From assembly GCF_928097925.1 (NCBI RefSeq), contig NZ_CAKMRI010000001.1, positions 1,550,001-1,614,000 on the forward strand: a DNA stretch of 64,000 nucleotides, given 5' to 3'. Below the pieces are notes generated by a model. The model was given only the letters and a program-made list of their open reading frames with translations. It did not search any database and was not told where the DNA came from. The stretch's first letter is position 1. Each line of letters starts with the position of its first letter. Positions 46,462 through 55,653 of the stretch are shown here, piece by piece. The translations under genes and the position numbers were made by a program. This DNA is from Mediannikoviicoccus vaginalis (lineage in GTDB: Bacteria > Bacillota > Clostridia > Tissierellales > Peptoniphilaceae).

Positions 46462-47142
46462 CTATATTTTTTCTGAAAGTCTTCTATGAGAAACGAAGTC
46501 CTCTTTCATTTCCTTTTCTTTTTTATGTTGAACTTTGTATTCTTGCTTAACTGACTTTTGAGTAAGTCCTACAAAGCCCTGCATAAATAATAATGAGATT
46601 AGTGAATATATTCCTGTCATTAAATCAAATGTAAAAAATCCGGCTAATATAATTGATCCATCAATCAGTAAAACAGAAATATTTAGTGGTATGTTTGTAT
46701 AGTTTGTAAGTGACTGTTCAAGTATTGCAGTTCCTCCTGTGGAGCTTCCTGCTCTAAACACAAATCCAAGTCCAAGGCCTGCCATTATACCACCAAGTAC
46801 TGCCGCCATTAGTTTTGATCCAGCAAATGGAGCCATTCCATTTGTTGCCTTAACCAAAGCTGGAAGTAAAAATGAACAATAGATTGTGTTTATTGTATAT
46901 TTTTTTCCAAGTAAGATTAGGCTAATGGCCATTAGTGGGAAAGTGGTCCAAAAGATTGTTGATTCAGCTGTAAAACCAAAAAAATGTTTTAATATAACTG
47001 CAACTCCCGTCACTCCACCGGATACTAGGTTAAAGGGAACATAGAATAAATTTACGCTCATTGCGAAAAGTAAAGTTCCCAGTGACATCAGTATAAAGTT
47101 TTTAATAAAATGTTTAAAGTCGTTTTTCTCTCTGAATTTCAT
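46462..47142 (-). CDS. YitT family membrane protein, short form
   Basis: 226 aa, five membrane spans. Family features: NLFYVPFNLVSGGVTGVAV near residue 30 and GLGFVFRAGSSTGGTAI near 125. It lacks the C-terminal DUF2179 domain present in the longer paralogue at 48493; its tail is instead charged and lysine-rich. Function of the family is not settled. Weak AGAGGT ahead of the ATG. Confidence 0.88.
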   Translation of the reverse strand: MKFREKNDFKHFIKNFILMSLGTLLFAMSVNLFYVPFNLVSGGVTGVAVILKHFFGFTAESTIFWTTFPLMAISLILLGKKYTINTIYCSFLLPALVKATNGMAPFAGSKLMAAVLGGIMAGLGLGFVFRAGSSTGGTAILEQSLTNYTNIPLNISVLLIDGSIILAGFFTFDLMTGIYSLISLLFMQGFVGLTQKSVKQEYKVQHKKEKEMKEDFVSHRRLSEKI

Positions 47143-47271
47143 GACATACCTCTCATAAGAAATGTTCTAGAAAACATTGTATCATATTTGACAAAAAATG
47201 TGAATATTTTAAAAACTTCGTTAATTTACCACACAATAGCGAATTGCTATTTAAATGTATTATTATTTTCT

Positions 47272-48354
47272 CTATTTATCATAGGGAGAGTTTAATTCAT
47301 TAAAATCCCAAAGGCTAATCTGAACTATATCATCATCGGTAAGGTTTGAAGCGGTCAGTCCAAGTAGACGAACTGGCCTTTGTATATCCACTGTTCTTAA
47401 GAGGTAGTAGCCTCTTAAGTAGATTTCTTTAAATTCATTTGTGGGATTATCTAATGTCATGGATCTTGTTATGGTTTCAAAATTATTAAATTTTATTTTC
47501 AAGGTGATGGTGTGGCCAAGAATATTTCTCTTTTTCAAATCGAAAGAAAGCTCCTCTGCAAAACTCTTTAAAAGTTTTACAAGCTCCGAAGCCCTGTCTA
47601 TGTCCTTAGGAAAAGTTCTTTCTATACCAAGGGACTTTCTCACTCTAGTGGTTTCAACGGCTCTTTCGTCTACGCCGCGAATTCTATTATAGATTACCTC
47701 TCCCTGCTTACCGAAGTTTTTCTTTAAAAAGGGAAGGGACAGCTGTAAAAGTTCACTAACCTTATAAACTCCAAAGGCATTTAATTTTTCCTTGGTCTTT
47801 GTACCAATTCCTGCAATTTTTTCAATGGGCAGGTCCTCCAGTATCCTTGGGACCATATTTTTTCTTATTACAAAGACGCCTTTTGGCTTATTCCAGTCCG
47901 ATGCGAGTTTTGCCAGGGACTTGTTGTAGCTTATTCCAATGGAAAGGGTCAGGCCGGTTTCTTTATACACATCCCTTTGAATATACCTTGCAAGTTTAAC
48001 TGGATCTTCATCAATGTGGCTAATGTCGAGACAGGCTTCATCAATGGACATCTTTTCAATTGTATTAGAATATTTCTCCATGACCTTGAAAACCTGGTCG
48101 CTCTTCTTTCTGTACTTTTGATGATTTGTTGGAACGATAATCACATGGGGGCAAAGTTCTTTTGCCATAAAAATGGGCATGGCAGAATGGAGGCCATATT
48201 TTCTCGCCTCATAATTTGCAGTGGTTATTATACCTCGTCCACTTTTTCCGCCAACCACCATGGGGTGACCCTTTAGCTTTGGATTGTCTAGTTCTTCCAC
48301 GGAAGCGAAGAATGCATCCAGGTCCATATGTAAAAAATTTAAATCATCTCTCAT
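47272..48354 (-). CDS. dinB: DNA polymerase IV
   Basis: 360 aa Y-family translesion polymerase. Catalytic Asp11 in HMDLDAFFASVE and Asp105-Glu106 in SIDEACLDIS; helix-hairpin-helix IAGIGTKTKEKL near 185; little-finger domain to the C-terminus. There is no clear clamp-binding motif at the very end. GGTGA before the ATG. No LexA-type site that I can identify in the 138 bases upstream. Confidence 0.94.
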   Translation of the reverse strand: MRDDLNFLHMDLDAFFASVEELDNPKLKGHPMVVGGKSGRGIITTANYEARKYGLHSAMPIFMAKELCPHVIIVPTNHQKYRKKSDQVFKVMEKYSNTIEKMSIDEACLDISHIDEDPVKLARYIQRDVYKETGLTLSIGISYNKSLAKLASDWNKPKGVFVIRKNMVPRILEDLPIEKIAGIGTKTKEKLNAFGVYKVSELLQLSLPFLKKNFGKQGEVIYNRIRGVDERAVETTRVRKSLGIERTFPKDIDRASELVKLLKSFAEELSFDLKKRNILGHTITLKIKFNNFETITRSMTLDNPTNEFKEIYLRGYYLLRTVDIQRPVRLLGLTASNLTDDDIVQISLWDFNELNSPYDK

Positions 48355-48492
48355 GAAATCACCAATATCATTATATCATTGAAAAAATATTATTTACCTT
48401 TGTGAATAAACTTTGTTTAAATCTTTAAAAATTTCATTAAATAAGTTATTATATATCTAAGAGATGCTAAGGAGGTTACATCACGAATCCAA

Positions 48493-49389
48493 ATGGAGAA
48501 CAATTCTAATCAATTGAATGAAAAGGTTGCTGAGTTTCTTGGAAGTAAAAGAGAGTTTGCAAGAACCATAACCGCAACCATTATAGGAGATTTTATTTGT
48601 GCGTTTGCAATGACGTACTTTTTCCAACAAAAAGGTTTTTTGAGTGGAGGAGTAGGAGGTATAGGCCTATTACTTAAGTTTTTATATGACATACCAACAG
48701 GTATTACGGTGTTTGTACTAAATGTTCCACTTGTAATATTGGGATATTTTTTAATAAATAAAAAGTTTACCACATATGCCATGGTATCAGCATTTGTTTT
48801 ATCCGGCGCACTTCTATTCTTTGACCAATTCAACAATCCTTTTTTGCTTGATGACAGTTTCTTAGTGGCTGTAATCGGTGGAGCTATAAATGGAATTGGA
48901 ATGGGAATGCTATTTAAAAATGGAAGCTCTCAAGGTGGTCTTGACATAGTGGCTGCCATATTTAAACAACGTTTTAATGTAAATATAGGAAATGCACTTT
49001 TTGGCATGAACATGGTCATAGTGTCCATGGGATGTATTGCATTCTCACTTGATAGGGGACTATATACAGTTATAGCTATGTATGTTGGCTACAATTTGTT
49101 AGATAGAATTCAGATGGGCCTTGGCGAAAGAAAACAAGTTATGATAATTTCGTCCCAATATGAAGAAATAAAAAGACAGATTATACAAAAGGTTAATAGA
49201 GGAGTTACCTTCCTTGACGGATCCGGTGGCTACAAGCACACCAATTACAAAGTAATCTATACCGTTGTGGGAAGAAGACAGCTTGCTCAAGTAAAAGAGA
49301 TAGTTGCCCATGCAGATGGAAATGCATTTATGGCAGTTACCGATGCATATGAAGTAAGGGGCAAGGGCTTTAATACTTCAGAATTATAA
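48493..49389 (+). CDS. YitT family membrane protein with DUF2179
   Basis: 298 aa: N-terminal membrane part with five spans (residues ~25-200) including FLSGGVGGIGLLLKF and MLFKNGSSQGGLDIVA, then a C-terminal DUF2179 domain (about 215-295, MIISSQYEEIKRQI). The start is uncertain: AAGGAGG lies 17 bases before the ATG at 48493, too far for good initiation, and the only closer in-frame codon is ATC at 48487. Paralogue of the gene at 46462; dinB lies between. Confidence 0.88.
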   Translation: MENNSNQLNEKVAEFLGSKREFARTITATIIGDFICAFAMTYFFQQKGFLSGGVGGIGLLLKFLYDIPTGITVFVLNVPLVILGYFLINKKFTTYAMVSAFVLSGALLFFDQFNNPFLLDDSFLVAVIGGAINGIGMGMLFKNGSSQGGLDIVAAIFKQRFNVNIGNALFGMNMVIVSMGCIAFSLDRGLYTVIAMYVGYNLLDRIQMGLGERKQVMIISSQYEEIKRQIIQKVNRGVTFLDGSGGYKHTNYKVIYTVVGRRQLAQVKEIVAHADGNAFMAVTDAYEVRGKGFNTSEL

Positions 49390-49391
49390 AT

Positions 49392-49431
49392 AAAAAAGGT
49401 AGTAAGAGAATTCTCCTACTACCTTTTTTTA
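49392..49431. terminator. Bidirectional terminator
   Basis: AAAAAAGGTAGTA ... TACTACCTTTTTTT, near-perfect stem with A- and T-runs, shared by two convergent genes. Confidence 0.85.
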
Positions 49432-50343
49432 ATATTTACTTTTTAGTTTTTCTAAAACTTCCATGTCATTTCCACCGTAAAACTCATTTACATAGGAGCT
49501 GTGACTGCTCTTACTTCCACCAAGGGCAATTATTTTATAATTTTTAAACTTGGAGTAGTCGAAGTAACCGGACATGGTCTCCACTAGATAAAAATTATTT
49601 TTTGTCACATCCCTCAAGTATTCTATGGACTTTGACACATCCACAGACTTAAGCTTTGAAATAAGAACAATCTCCTTTGGTTTTGAAGCGGGCTTTGCGG
49701 TGTTAAGATTTTTACTTCTTATTATTTTAGGATAATCTCTAAAACACACATTCATATCAAGTTCTCGTCCCGCCATGCCTATGCCTACAAAACTTCCCTT
49801 ATTTGTATACTGCCACATTCCAGTATTTGAATTTACATATCTGGAAGTGGAATTTTTATTGTGGGTCCAGTGGGCAACCCAAAAGTCAAAGTCATTTAAA
49901 GTTTTGCCTTTGTAGCGGTGGTTTAATAAAAACTTTTCTCTAAACCACGACCCCATGGAATAAAGTCCCACATAGTGGCCACTACTTTCAACCTTTAGCA
50001 AAAACTCAATTGCAATTTCAGTTAAAGTAACCCTGGAAAGTTTTGACTGTGATGGATCTTCAAGGTCAAGATAAAGAGGATATTCAAAAGTTTTTCCAGA
50101 AACTGCATTTAAAAACTTGTCTGCTTCATACCTTGCCCCACTAACATCTCTCGCATAAAGATACCAATAGGCTCCCTTTGCAAGTCCCGCACTAACGCAG
50201 CCGTTATAGTTTCTTTCAAAGGAAGGATCTTTTACAGTTTTGCCACTTCCCGCCCTAAGAATTGCAAAATCAAGGCCATTTGCCTTAGCCTTTGCAAAGT
50301 TCGATGGACTATTCCACATGGATAAATCAACGCCTAATTTCAT
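49429..50343 (-). CDS. GH25 muramidase-like protein
   Basis: 304 aa. The GH25 lysozyme domain covers residues 1-200: GVDLSMWNS with Asp6, YWYLYARD, YLDLEDPS with the catalytic acid pair near 96, and a final YTNKGSFVGIGMAGRELDMN. The enzyme would cut the MurNAc-GlcNAc bond. There is no signal peptide, as in phage endolysins. Residues ~215-304 form a further domain with SKLKSVDVSKSIEYL that I do not recognise; it may bind the wall or help export. No phage genes are adjacent. GGAGGTG before the ATG. Confidence 0.88.
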   Translation of the reverse strand: MKLGVDLSMWNSPSNFAKAKANGLDFAILRAGSGKTVKDPSFERNYNGCVSAGLAKGAYWYLYARDVSGARYEADKFLNAVSGKTFEYPLYLDLEDPSQSKLSRVTLTEIAIEFLLKVESSGHYVGLYSMGSWFREKFLLNHRYKGKTLNDFDFWVAHWTHNKNSTSRYVNSNTGMWQYTNKGSFVGIGMAGRELDMNVCFRDYPKIIRSKNLNTAKPASKPKEIVLISKLKSVDVSKSIEYLRDVTKNNFYLVETMSGYFDYSKFKNYKIIALGGSKSSHSSYVNEFYGGNDMEVLEKLKSKY

Positions 50344-50736
50344 ATAATCACCTCCAGGTATAGATGTAAAAAAAGATATTTATTTACTATAAAAAGATTT
50401 TAATTATTAAGATTTCGCGTTATAATATATTTATGGATTAAAAACTTATCCTCGCAAGTTGAAAGTAAAGGCTATATACATTTTAACTTAAAGAAACTGC
50501 AAATATTATTTAATTAATAAAATCTTGTGCTTACAATTAGGAAATAAAAATTAAGACTTTTTTCAGTTTTGTTATGTAAAATCTTAATTGATGGAATAGA
50601 TGTTAATTGATTAAGTAATATTATGACGGGTATATATCATTTATAGTATAGTGTGTTAAAGGTTGAGAAAATATATCTGTTTTATCTTAATTGAAAGCCA
50701 CTACATTAATAAATTTTTCAAATGGAAGGTGATTTT
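50344..50736. promoter_or_regulatory. 393-bp intergenic region before the MarR gene
   Basis: No gene is visible. ATCTTAATTGA occurs twice (50581-50591, 50694-50704) and TTAATTGATTAA once (50603-50614). A possible promoter is TTGATT (50607-50612) with TATATA (50631-50636). The repeats could be operators for the MarR protein encoded next. Confidence 0.4.
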
Positions 50737-51180
50737 ATGGAATGGAAAGATTATGGAACAGAAACTGCTCAGTTAGTTAGAGAAGCAGCAAGAAAAATAG
50801 ATGCTATACTTCTTCCAATAGCTGCGGCAAATGGATTGACTAATATGAAACTTAAAGTACTTATTGAAGTTTCAAGATTAGAAAATGCAACAATAGGAGA
50901 ACTTGGTAACTCTTTAGGCGTTGCAGGCGGAAATATTTCTAATATGTGTAAGGGACTTGAAAAAGAAGGTTTCTTACAAAGAACAAGATCTTTGGAAGAC
51001 GAAAGAGTTGTTCATGTTGAAACAAGTAAAAAGGGAAATGAAATAATAAAAGAAATTGGAGATGAATTAAGAAGCAAACTTCATGACAAATTAGGTTCTA
51101 TGAATGAAGCTAAGTACAAAGAACTTGTAGAAGTGCTAACAGAACTTAATGATAGTTTAGATCTTCTTAGTAGAAACTAG
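50737..51180 (+). CDS. MarR family transcription regulator
   Basis: 147 aa winged-helix repressor. The helix-turn-helix lies at about 52-75 (ATIGELGNSLGVAGGNISNM), and the wing follows with RSLEDERVVHVETSKKG, matching the conserved 'D-R' wing of MarR proteins. ATG 50737 follows GGAAGGTGA; the upstream ATG at 50722 lies ahead of that ribosome binding site. It starts an operon with ftsH, thioesterase and ABC exporter genes, so it may control them. Confidence 0.9.
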   Translation: MEWKDYGTETAQLVREAARKIDAILLPIAAANGLTNMKLKVLIEVSRLENATIGELGNSLGVAGGNISNMCKGLEKEGFLQRTRSLEDERVVHVETSKKGNEIIKEIGDELRSKLHDKLGSMNEAKYKELVEVLTELNDSLDLLSRN

Positions 51181-51194
51181 AGGAAGGTGAGTGG

Positions 51195-53099
51195 ATGAAA
51201 AAAGGGAATTCAAAATTTCCTAACGATTTTAGACCCAATTCCATCACTATGATTTTACTTGGACTTATTGTATGGAGCTTGATATTTTCTGCAATACTTC
51301 CTATGTTTTCAAAAGGCGCAGTAAGTGAAGTGACCTACGATAAGTTTTGGACCATGCTTGAAAAGGGACAGGTAAGCTATGTGGAGTTAAGTGACCCACT
51401 GGAGTTTACTGCAAAGGACAAGGATGGTACTGAAAGAAGATATAGGACGCCATACACAAACTTCGGATACGATAAAGATCTTATCCCTAAGATGAAGGAA
51501 GTGGGAGGAGTCTCTTGGAAATCAGAAGGTTCAAATATATTTACTAAGGTTATCATACCTTATATATTACAAATTTTAGTGTTCTTGGGGCTTATTATGC
51601 TCTTCTCAAGGTTCTTGACCAAGAAGATGGGCGGAAACTCCATGAGCTTTGGAAAGAGTAATGCAAAAATTTACGTTCAGTCCAAGCCGGGAAAGAGATT
51701 TACAGACGTGGCAGGACAGGACGAGGCGAAGGAAGATCTTTTAGAGATAGTAGACTTTTTGCATGATCCAAAAAAATATACTGAAATCGGGGCGGTGCTT
51801 CCAAAGGGGGTACTACTTGTAGGACCTCCAGGGACAGGTAAGACTTTACTTGCCCAAGCGGTGGCAGGAGAAGCTAATGTGCCATTTTTCTCCATGTCCG
51901 GTTCAGAGTTTGTAGAATTATTTGTTGGGATGGGTGCTTCAAAAGTTAGAGATCTTTTTAAGCAAGCAAAGGAAAAAGCACCTTGTATTGTATTTATAGA
52001 TGAAATTGACGCCATTGGTAAGAGAAGGGACACCCATGGAGTTGGTGGTAATGATGAAAGGGAACAAACCCTTAATCAGTTACTAAACGAAATGGACGGT
52101 TTTGAAGGAAACACTGGAGTGGTAATTTTAGCTGCCACAAATAGGCCAGAGATACTTGACCCTGCCCTTACAAGACCGGGACGTTTTGACAGACGTGTTC
52201 CAGTGGAACTTCCAGACCTTGCAGGACGTGAAGCCATATTAAAGGTTCACGCAAGAAAGATTAAGGCAGAAGAGGATGTGGATTATAGACAAATCGCCCT
52301 AATGACTGCCGGAGCATCTGGTGCACAGCTTGCCAATATTATAAATGAATCTGCACTACTTGCAGTTAAACATAGCAAAGCTAAGGTTTCTCAAGTGGAA
52401 CTTACAGAATCTGTAGAAGTTGTAATAGCGGGACAGCAAAAGAAGGGCATGGTTATATCACCACGAGAAAAGGAACTTATTGCATATCACGAAGTTGGTC
52501 ATGCACTGGTTGCTGCAACTCAGACCCATCAAGCGCCGGTTACAAAGATAACCATTATTCCGAGAACTTCGGGAGCACTTGGTTACACTATGCAAGTTGA
52601 ACAGGAAGAAAAATTCCTAATGTCAAAGGAAGATATATTTAACGAAATAGTTACACTAACAGGTGGTCGTTCTGCAGAGGAAGTGGTGTTTAATACAAAG
52701 ACAACGGGAGCTTCAAACGACATTGAAAGAGCTACAAAACTTGCCCGTGCCATGATAACACAATATGGTATGACTGAAGAGTTTGGTATGGTTGCACTTG
52801 AAACTAGAACAAACCAATACTTGGATGGAACAACTTCAAGTACAGCATCACCTGAAAAGGCGGCACAGGTTGACAATATGATTGAAAAGATTATAAAGGA
52901 TGCCCAAGCTAAGGCTATTTCAATTCTTGAAGAAAATATAGACAAGCTTCATGAGATATCTAAGTATCTATTGAAAAAGGAAACCATAACTGGAGAAGAG
53001 TTTATGGAAATCTTAAATAGAAAAGATGGCGAAGCAGAAGAAGTTCAAAATGAAAATGAAGTAGAAAAAGATTTTGAACAAGAAAATAATGAAGAGTAA
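51195..53099 (+). CDS. ftsH: ATP-dependent zinc metalloprotease FtsH
   Basis: 634 aa membrane-bound AAA+ protease. Two membrane spans (about 17-37 and 118-138) with an outer domain between. Walker A GPPGTGKT (210-217), Walker B VFIDE (266-270), arginine fingers in TRPGRFDRR, zinc site HEVGH (432-436). It degrades misassembled membrane proteins and short-lived regulators. The acidic C-terminal tail is normal. GGAAGGTGAGTG precedes the ATG. It lies 14 bases behind the MarR gene, an unusual partner for ftsH. Confidence 0.96.
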   Translation: MKKGNSKFPNDFRPNSITMILLGLIVWSLIFSAILPMFSKGAVSEVTYDKFWTMLEKGQVSYVELSDPLEFTAKDKDGTERRYRTPYTNFGYDKDLIPKMKEVGGVSWKSEGSNIFTKVIIPYILQILVFLGLIMLFSRFLTKKMGGNSMSFGKSNAKIYVQSKPGKRFTDVAGQDEAKEDLLEIVDFLHDPKKYTEIGAVLPKGVLLVGPPGTGKTLLAQAVAGEANVPFFSMSGSEFVELFVGMGASKVRDLFKQAKEKAPCIVFIDEIDAIGKRRDTHGVGGNDEREQTLNQLLNEMDGFEGNTGVVILAATNRPEILDPALTRPGRFDRRVPVELPDLAGREAILKVHARKIKAEEDVDYRQIALMTAGASGAQLANIINESALLAVKHSKAKVSQVELTESVEVVIAGQQKKGMVISPREKELIAYHEVGHALVAATQTHQAPVTKITIIPRTSGALGYTMQVEQEEKFLMSKEDIFNEIVTLTGGRSAEEVVFNTKTTGASNDIERATKLARAMITQYGMTEEFGMVALETRTNQYLDGTTSSTASPEKAAQVDNMIEKIIKDAQAKAISILEENIDKLHEISKYLLKKETITGEEFMEILNRKDGEAEEVQNENEVEKDFEQENNEE

Positions 53100-53101
53100 A
53101 G

Positions 53102-53125
53102 AAGAGGGGCGACCCTCTTTTTTGT
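53102..53125 (+). terminator. Terminator after ftsH
   Basis: AGAGGG-gcga-CCCTCT followed by TTTTT. Confidence 0.75.
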
Positions 53126-53174
53126 TGCTTTGCTATAAAATAACAAAAGTGATATTATTAATTGTGGTGATTTT

Positions 53175-53564
53175 ATGACTTATAGAGAAACTTATGAAGT
53201 AGAAGTAACAAAAGAAATGTTAAACTATTATGACTTTCTCCATGGTGGAGAAGGTTTTAAAATTATGGATCAAACTGCGGGCTATGTTTCAAAACACTAT
53301 ATTGACGGTGAGACGGTTACAGTTGCCTGTAAGGAAGTGGTCTTTAAAAACTCCGCTTATCATGGCGAACACATTGTCTCTACGGGAACTATTTTGAAGA
53401 TAGGAAACAGTTCCATTACCGTTGAAGTTACAAATGTAATTAAGGAGAGAGGAGTAACCGCATCTACAGGTGTTTTTACAATGGTAAGTGTTGACGAAAA
53501 CTTTAGACCAAAGAAGATTGATAAAGACAAATTAAAATTAGGAGGTAATATTGAGGAAGAATAA
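53175..53564 (+). CDS. Hotdog-fold acyl-CoA thioesterase
   Basis: 129 aa. FLHGGEGFKIMDQTAGYVS (about 21-39) is the hotdog helix, with His23-Gly-Gly and Asp32 in the positions of the acyl-CoA thioesterase active site. It is expected to release free acids from acyl-CoA; substrate chain length cannot be told. GGTGA before the ATG. Its end overlaps the start of the ABC transporter gene by 14 bases. Confidence 0.85.
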   Translation: MTYRETYEVEVTKEMLNYYDFLHGGEGFKIMDQTAGYVSKHYIDGETVTVACKEVVFKNSAYHGEHIVSTGTILKIGNSSITVEVTNVIKERGVTASTGVFTMVSVDENFRPKKIDKDKLKLGGNIEEE

Positions 53565-55344
53565 TAAAGTTCATTCAAATAGAGAACTAATAAGTATATT
53601 CGCTCCATACTTCAAACCTTATAGAAATATTTTATTTTTTGACTTGTTTTGTGCATCCCTTACTACGGTAAGTGAAATTGTACTACCACTTATACTAAGG
53701 TACATGACAAATATGGGGCTTGAAGATAGGGCTTCCCTAACCATGGGAATTTTATTAAAATTAGGATTTTTATTTTTGGTTATTAAGACCATCGAAGTCT
53801 TTGCTGGCTACTACATGCAAAGAACGGGACATATTATGGGTGCAAGAATTGAAACTGACATGAGAAAGGATCTCTTTGATCATCTTCACAAATTGTCCGA
53901 CTCATACTTTAATGATGCAAAAATCGGACAAATTATGGCGAGGATTACAAATGACCTCTTTGATGTTACGGAGTTTGCCCACCACTGTCCTGAAGAGTAC
54001 TTTATAGCCGCAATAAAGATGATAATTTCATTTATTATCTTAGTTAGGATAAATGTTCCTCTTACAATTATTATCTTTGCGCTTATTCCAATAATGATAG
54101 TTGCCACAACCACCTTTAGAAAGAAGATGAGAAAGGCCTTTAAAGCACAGAGAAATCATATTGGAGAAATAAACTCACAAGTGGAAGATAGTTTACTTGG
54201 AGTAAGAGTTGTAAAATCATTTACGAATGAAGAGGAAGAAACTAGAAAGTTCGATAAGGGTAATAGAGAGTTCTTACAAATCAAGAAAGAGTCCTACAAA
54301 CAGATGGCAGGCTTTAATGCAGTTACAAGAATATTTGAAGGGCTAATGTACCTAACGGTTTTAATCCTTGGTGGATACCTAATGATGAAAGGTTCAATCG
54401 ATCCAGGGGACCTTGTGGCATATGTACTATTTGTAACTACTCTGCTTACTACAGTTAGAAGAATAATAGAGTTTACGGAACAATTCCAAAGAGGAATGAC
54501 TGGAATCGAAAGATTTTCAGAACTTATGCAAACTGACATCGAAATATTTGACGAGGAAGGAGCCGTTGAACTTAAAGAAGTTAATGGCGACATAGTACTT
54601 GATGATGTATCTTTTAAATATCACGACAATGATGAATACATTTTAAAGGACTTAAATATGACAGTGGAACATCACACCAATGTTGCGCTGGTAGGCCCTT
54701 CCGGTGGAGGAAAGACCACCATATGTAATCTTATTCCAAGGTTCTATGATGTAACCGATGGCAAGATAACCCTTGATGGCCGAAATATAAAAGACTTTAC
54801 ACTTAAGAGCCTTAGAGAAAAGATTGGAATGGTACAACAGGATGTGTATCTATTCTCTGGAACAGTGTTTGACAACATTGAATACGGAGCGCCAGGTTCA
54901 TCAAAGGAAGAGGTAATAGAAGCTGCAAAACTTGCAGGAGCCTATGACTTTATAATGGAACTTCCTGAAGGTTTTGAAACCTATGTAGGTGAAAGGGGAG
55001 TTAAACTTTCCGGTGGACAAAAGCAAAGAATTTCAATTGCAAGGGTGTTTTTGAAAAACCCACCAATTCTAATACTGGACGAGGCAACTTCTGCCTTAGA
55101 CAACAAGAGTGAAAAGATTATACAGGACTCACTGGAGAAGTTGTCAAAGGGAAGAACCACACTAACCATTGCCCACAGACTTACTACTGTTCAAAATGCA
55201 GATAAGATTATTGTGCTTACAGAAGATGGCATTGTGGAACAGGGAAATCACAGTGAACTTATGGAGAAGAAGGGTTATTACTACAATCTCTATACACAGG
55301 GTGGAAAGTCACTTGATACAATGGACTTGGAAAATTTCAAATAG
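53551..55344 (+). CDS. ABC exporter, fused permease and ATPase
   Basis: 597 aa, MsbA/LmrA-like half-transporter. Six membrane spans (to about residue 310), then an ATPase with Walker A GPSGGGKT, signature LSGGQKQR, Walker B LILDEATSALD and His switch in IAHRL. Exports lipids, peptides or drugs as a homodimer. TTG start at 53551 with AGGAGGT 5 bases ahead, inside the thioesterase gene. Confidence 0.93.
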   Translation: MRKNNKVHSNRELISIFAPYFKPYRNILFFDLFCASLTTVSEIVLPLILRYMTNMGLEDRASLTMGILLKLGFLFLVIKTIEVFAGYYMQRTGHIMGARIETDMRKDLFDHLHKLSDSYFNDAKIGQIMARITNDLFDVTEFAHHCPEEYFIAAIKMIISFIILVRINVPLTIIIFALIPIMIVATTTFRKKMRKAFKAQRNHIGEINSQVEDSLLGVRVVKSFTNEEEETRKFDKGNREFLQIKKESYKQMAGFNAVTRIFEGLMYLTVLILGGYLMMKGSIDPGDLVAYVLFVTTLLTTVRRIIEFTEQFQRGMTGIERFSELMQTDIEIFDEEGAVELKEVNGDIVLDDVSFKYHDNDEYILKDLNMTVEHHTNVALVGPSGGGKTTICNLIPRFYDVTDGKITLDGRNIKDFTLKSLREKIGMVQQDVYLFSGTVFDNIEYGAPGSSKEEVIEAAKLAGAYDFIMELPEGFETYVGERGVKLSGGQKQRISIARVFLKNPPILILDEATSALDNKSEKIIQDSLEKLSKGRTTLTIAHRLTTVQNADKIIVLTEDGIVEQGNHSELMEKKGYYYNLYTQGGKSLDTMDLENFK

Positions 55345-55351
55345 AAAAAGG

Positions 55352-55376
55352 CTGGCCCAAAGGGTCAGTTTTTTAT
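55352..55376 (+). terminator. Terminator after ABC exporter gene
   Basis: CTGGCCC-aaa-GGGTCAG followed by TTTTTTA. Confidence 0.75.
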
Positions 55377-55593
55377 TTTAAAAGAAAAAGTCAAAGATGT
55401 ATAAATGGTGAATAAATACTCAAAAAAAGAATAGAAAAGCAACTTGATGAAAACGATGGCTAAGGGTGGGTTTTAATATAATATGCAATTAAGGATAATG
55501 TATAAAATAATGGATATTAAAGACTTTGTGACAAAGCGGCAGAGGAAAAAAGGATAAATATTAATTAAAATTAGAAAATTTACGGAAAAAGAC

Positions 55594-55622
55594 TTGCAAA
55601 ATAATAAAAAATAGTTTAAAAT
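55594..55622 (+). promoter_or_regulatory. Promoter of the NSS transporter gene
   Basis: TTGCAA (55594-55599), 17-bp spacer, TAAAAT (55617-55622), 31 bases before the ATG. The remaining 55377-55593 is AT-rich with no gene or riboswitch that I recognise. Confidence 0.55.
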
Positions 55623-55653
55623 TATTCGTAATTATTATTATGAGGAGAAAGCT

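Noticed and set aside
49429-50343. Prophage
   Set aside because: A single endolysin-like gene; neighbours are housekeeping genes and no structural, terminase or integrase genes are present.
55377-55593. Riboswitch or T-box before the NSS transporter
   Set aside because: No T-box sequence, no paired specifier structure and no terminator/antiterminator pair could be drawn in this AT-rich stretch.
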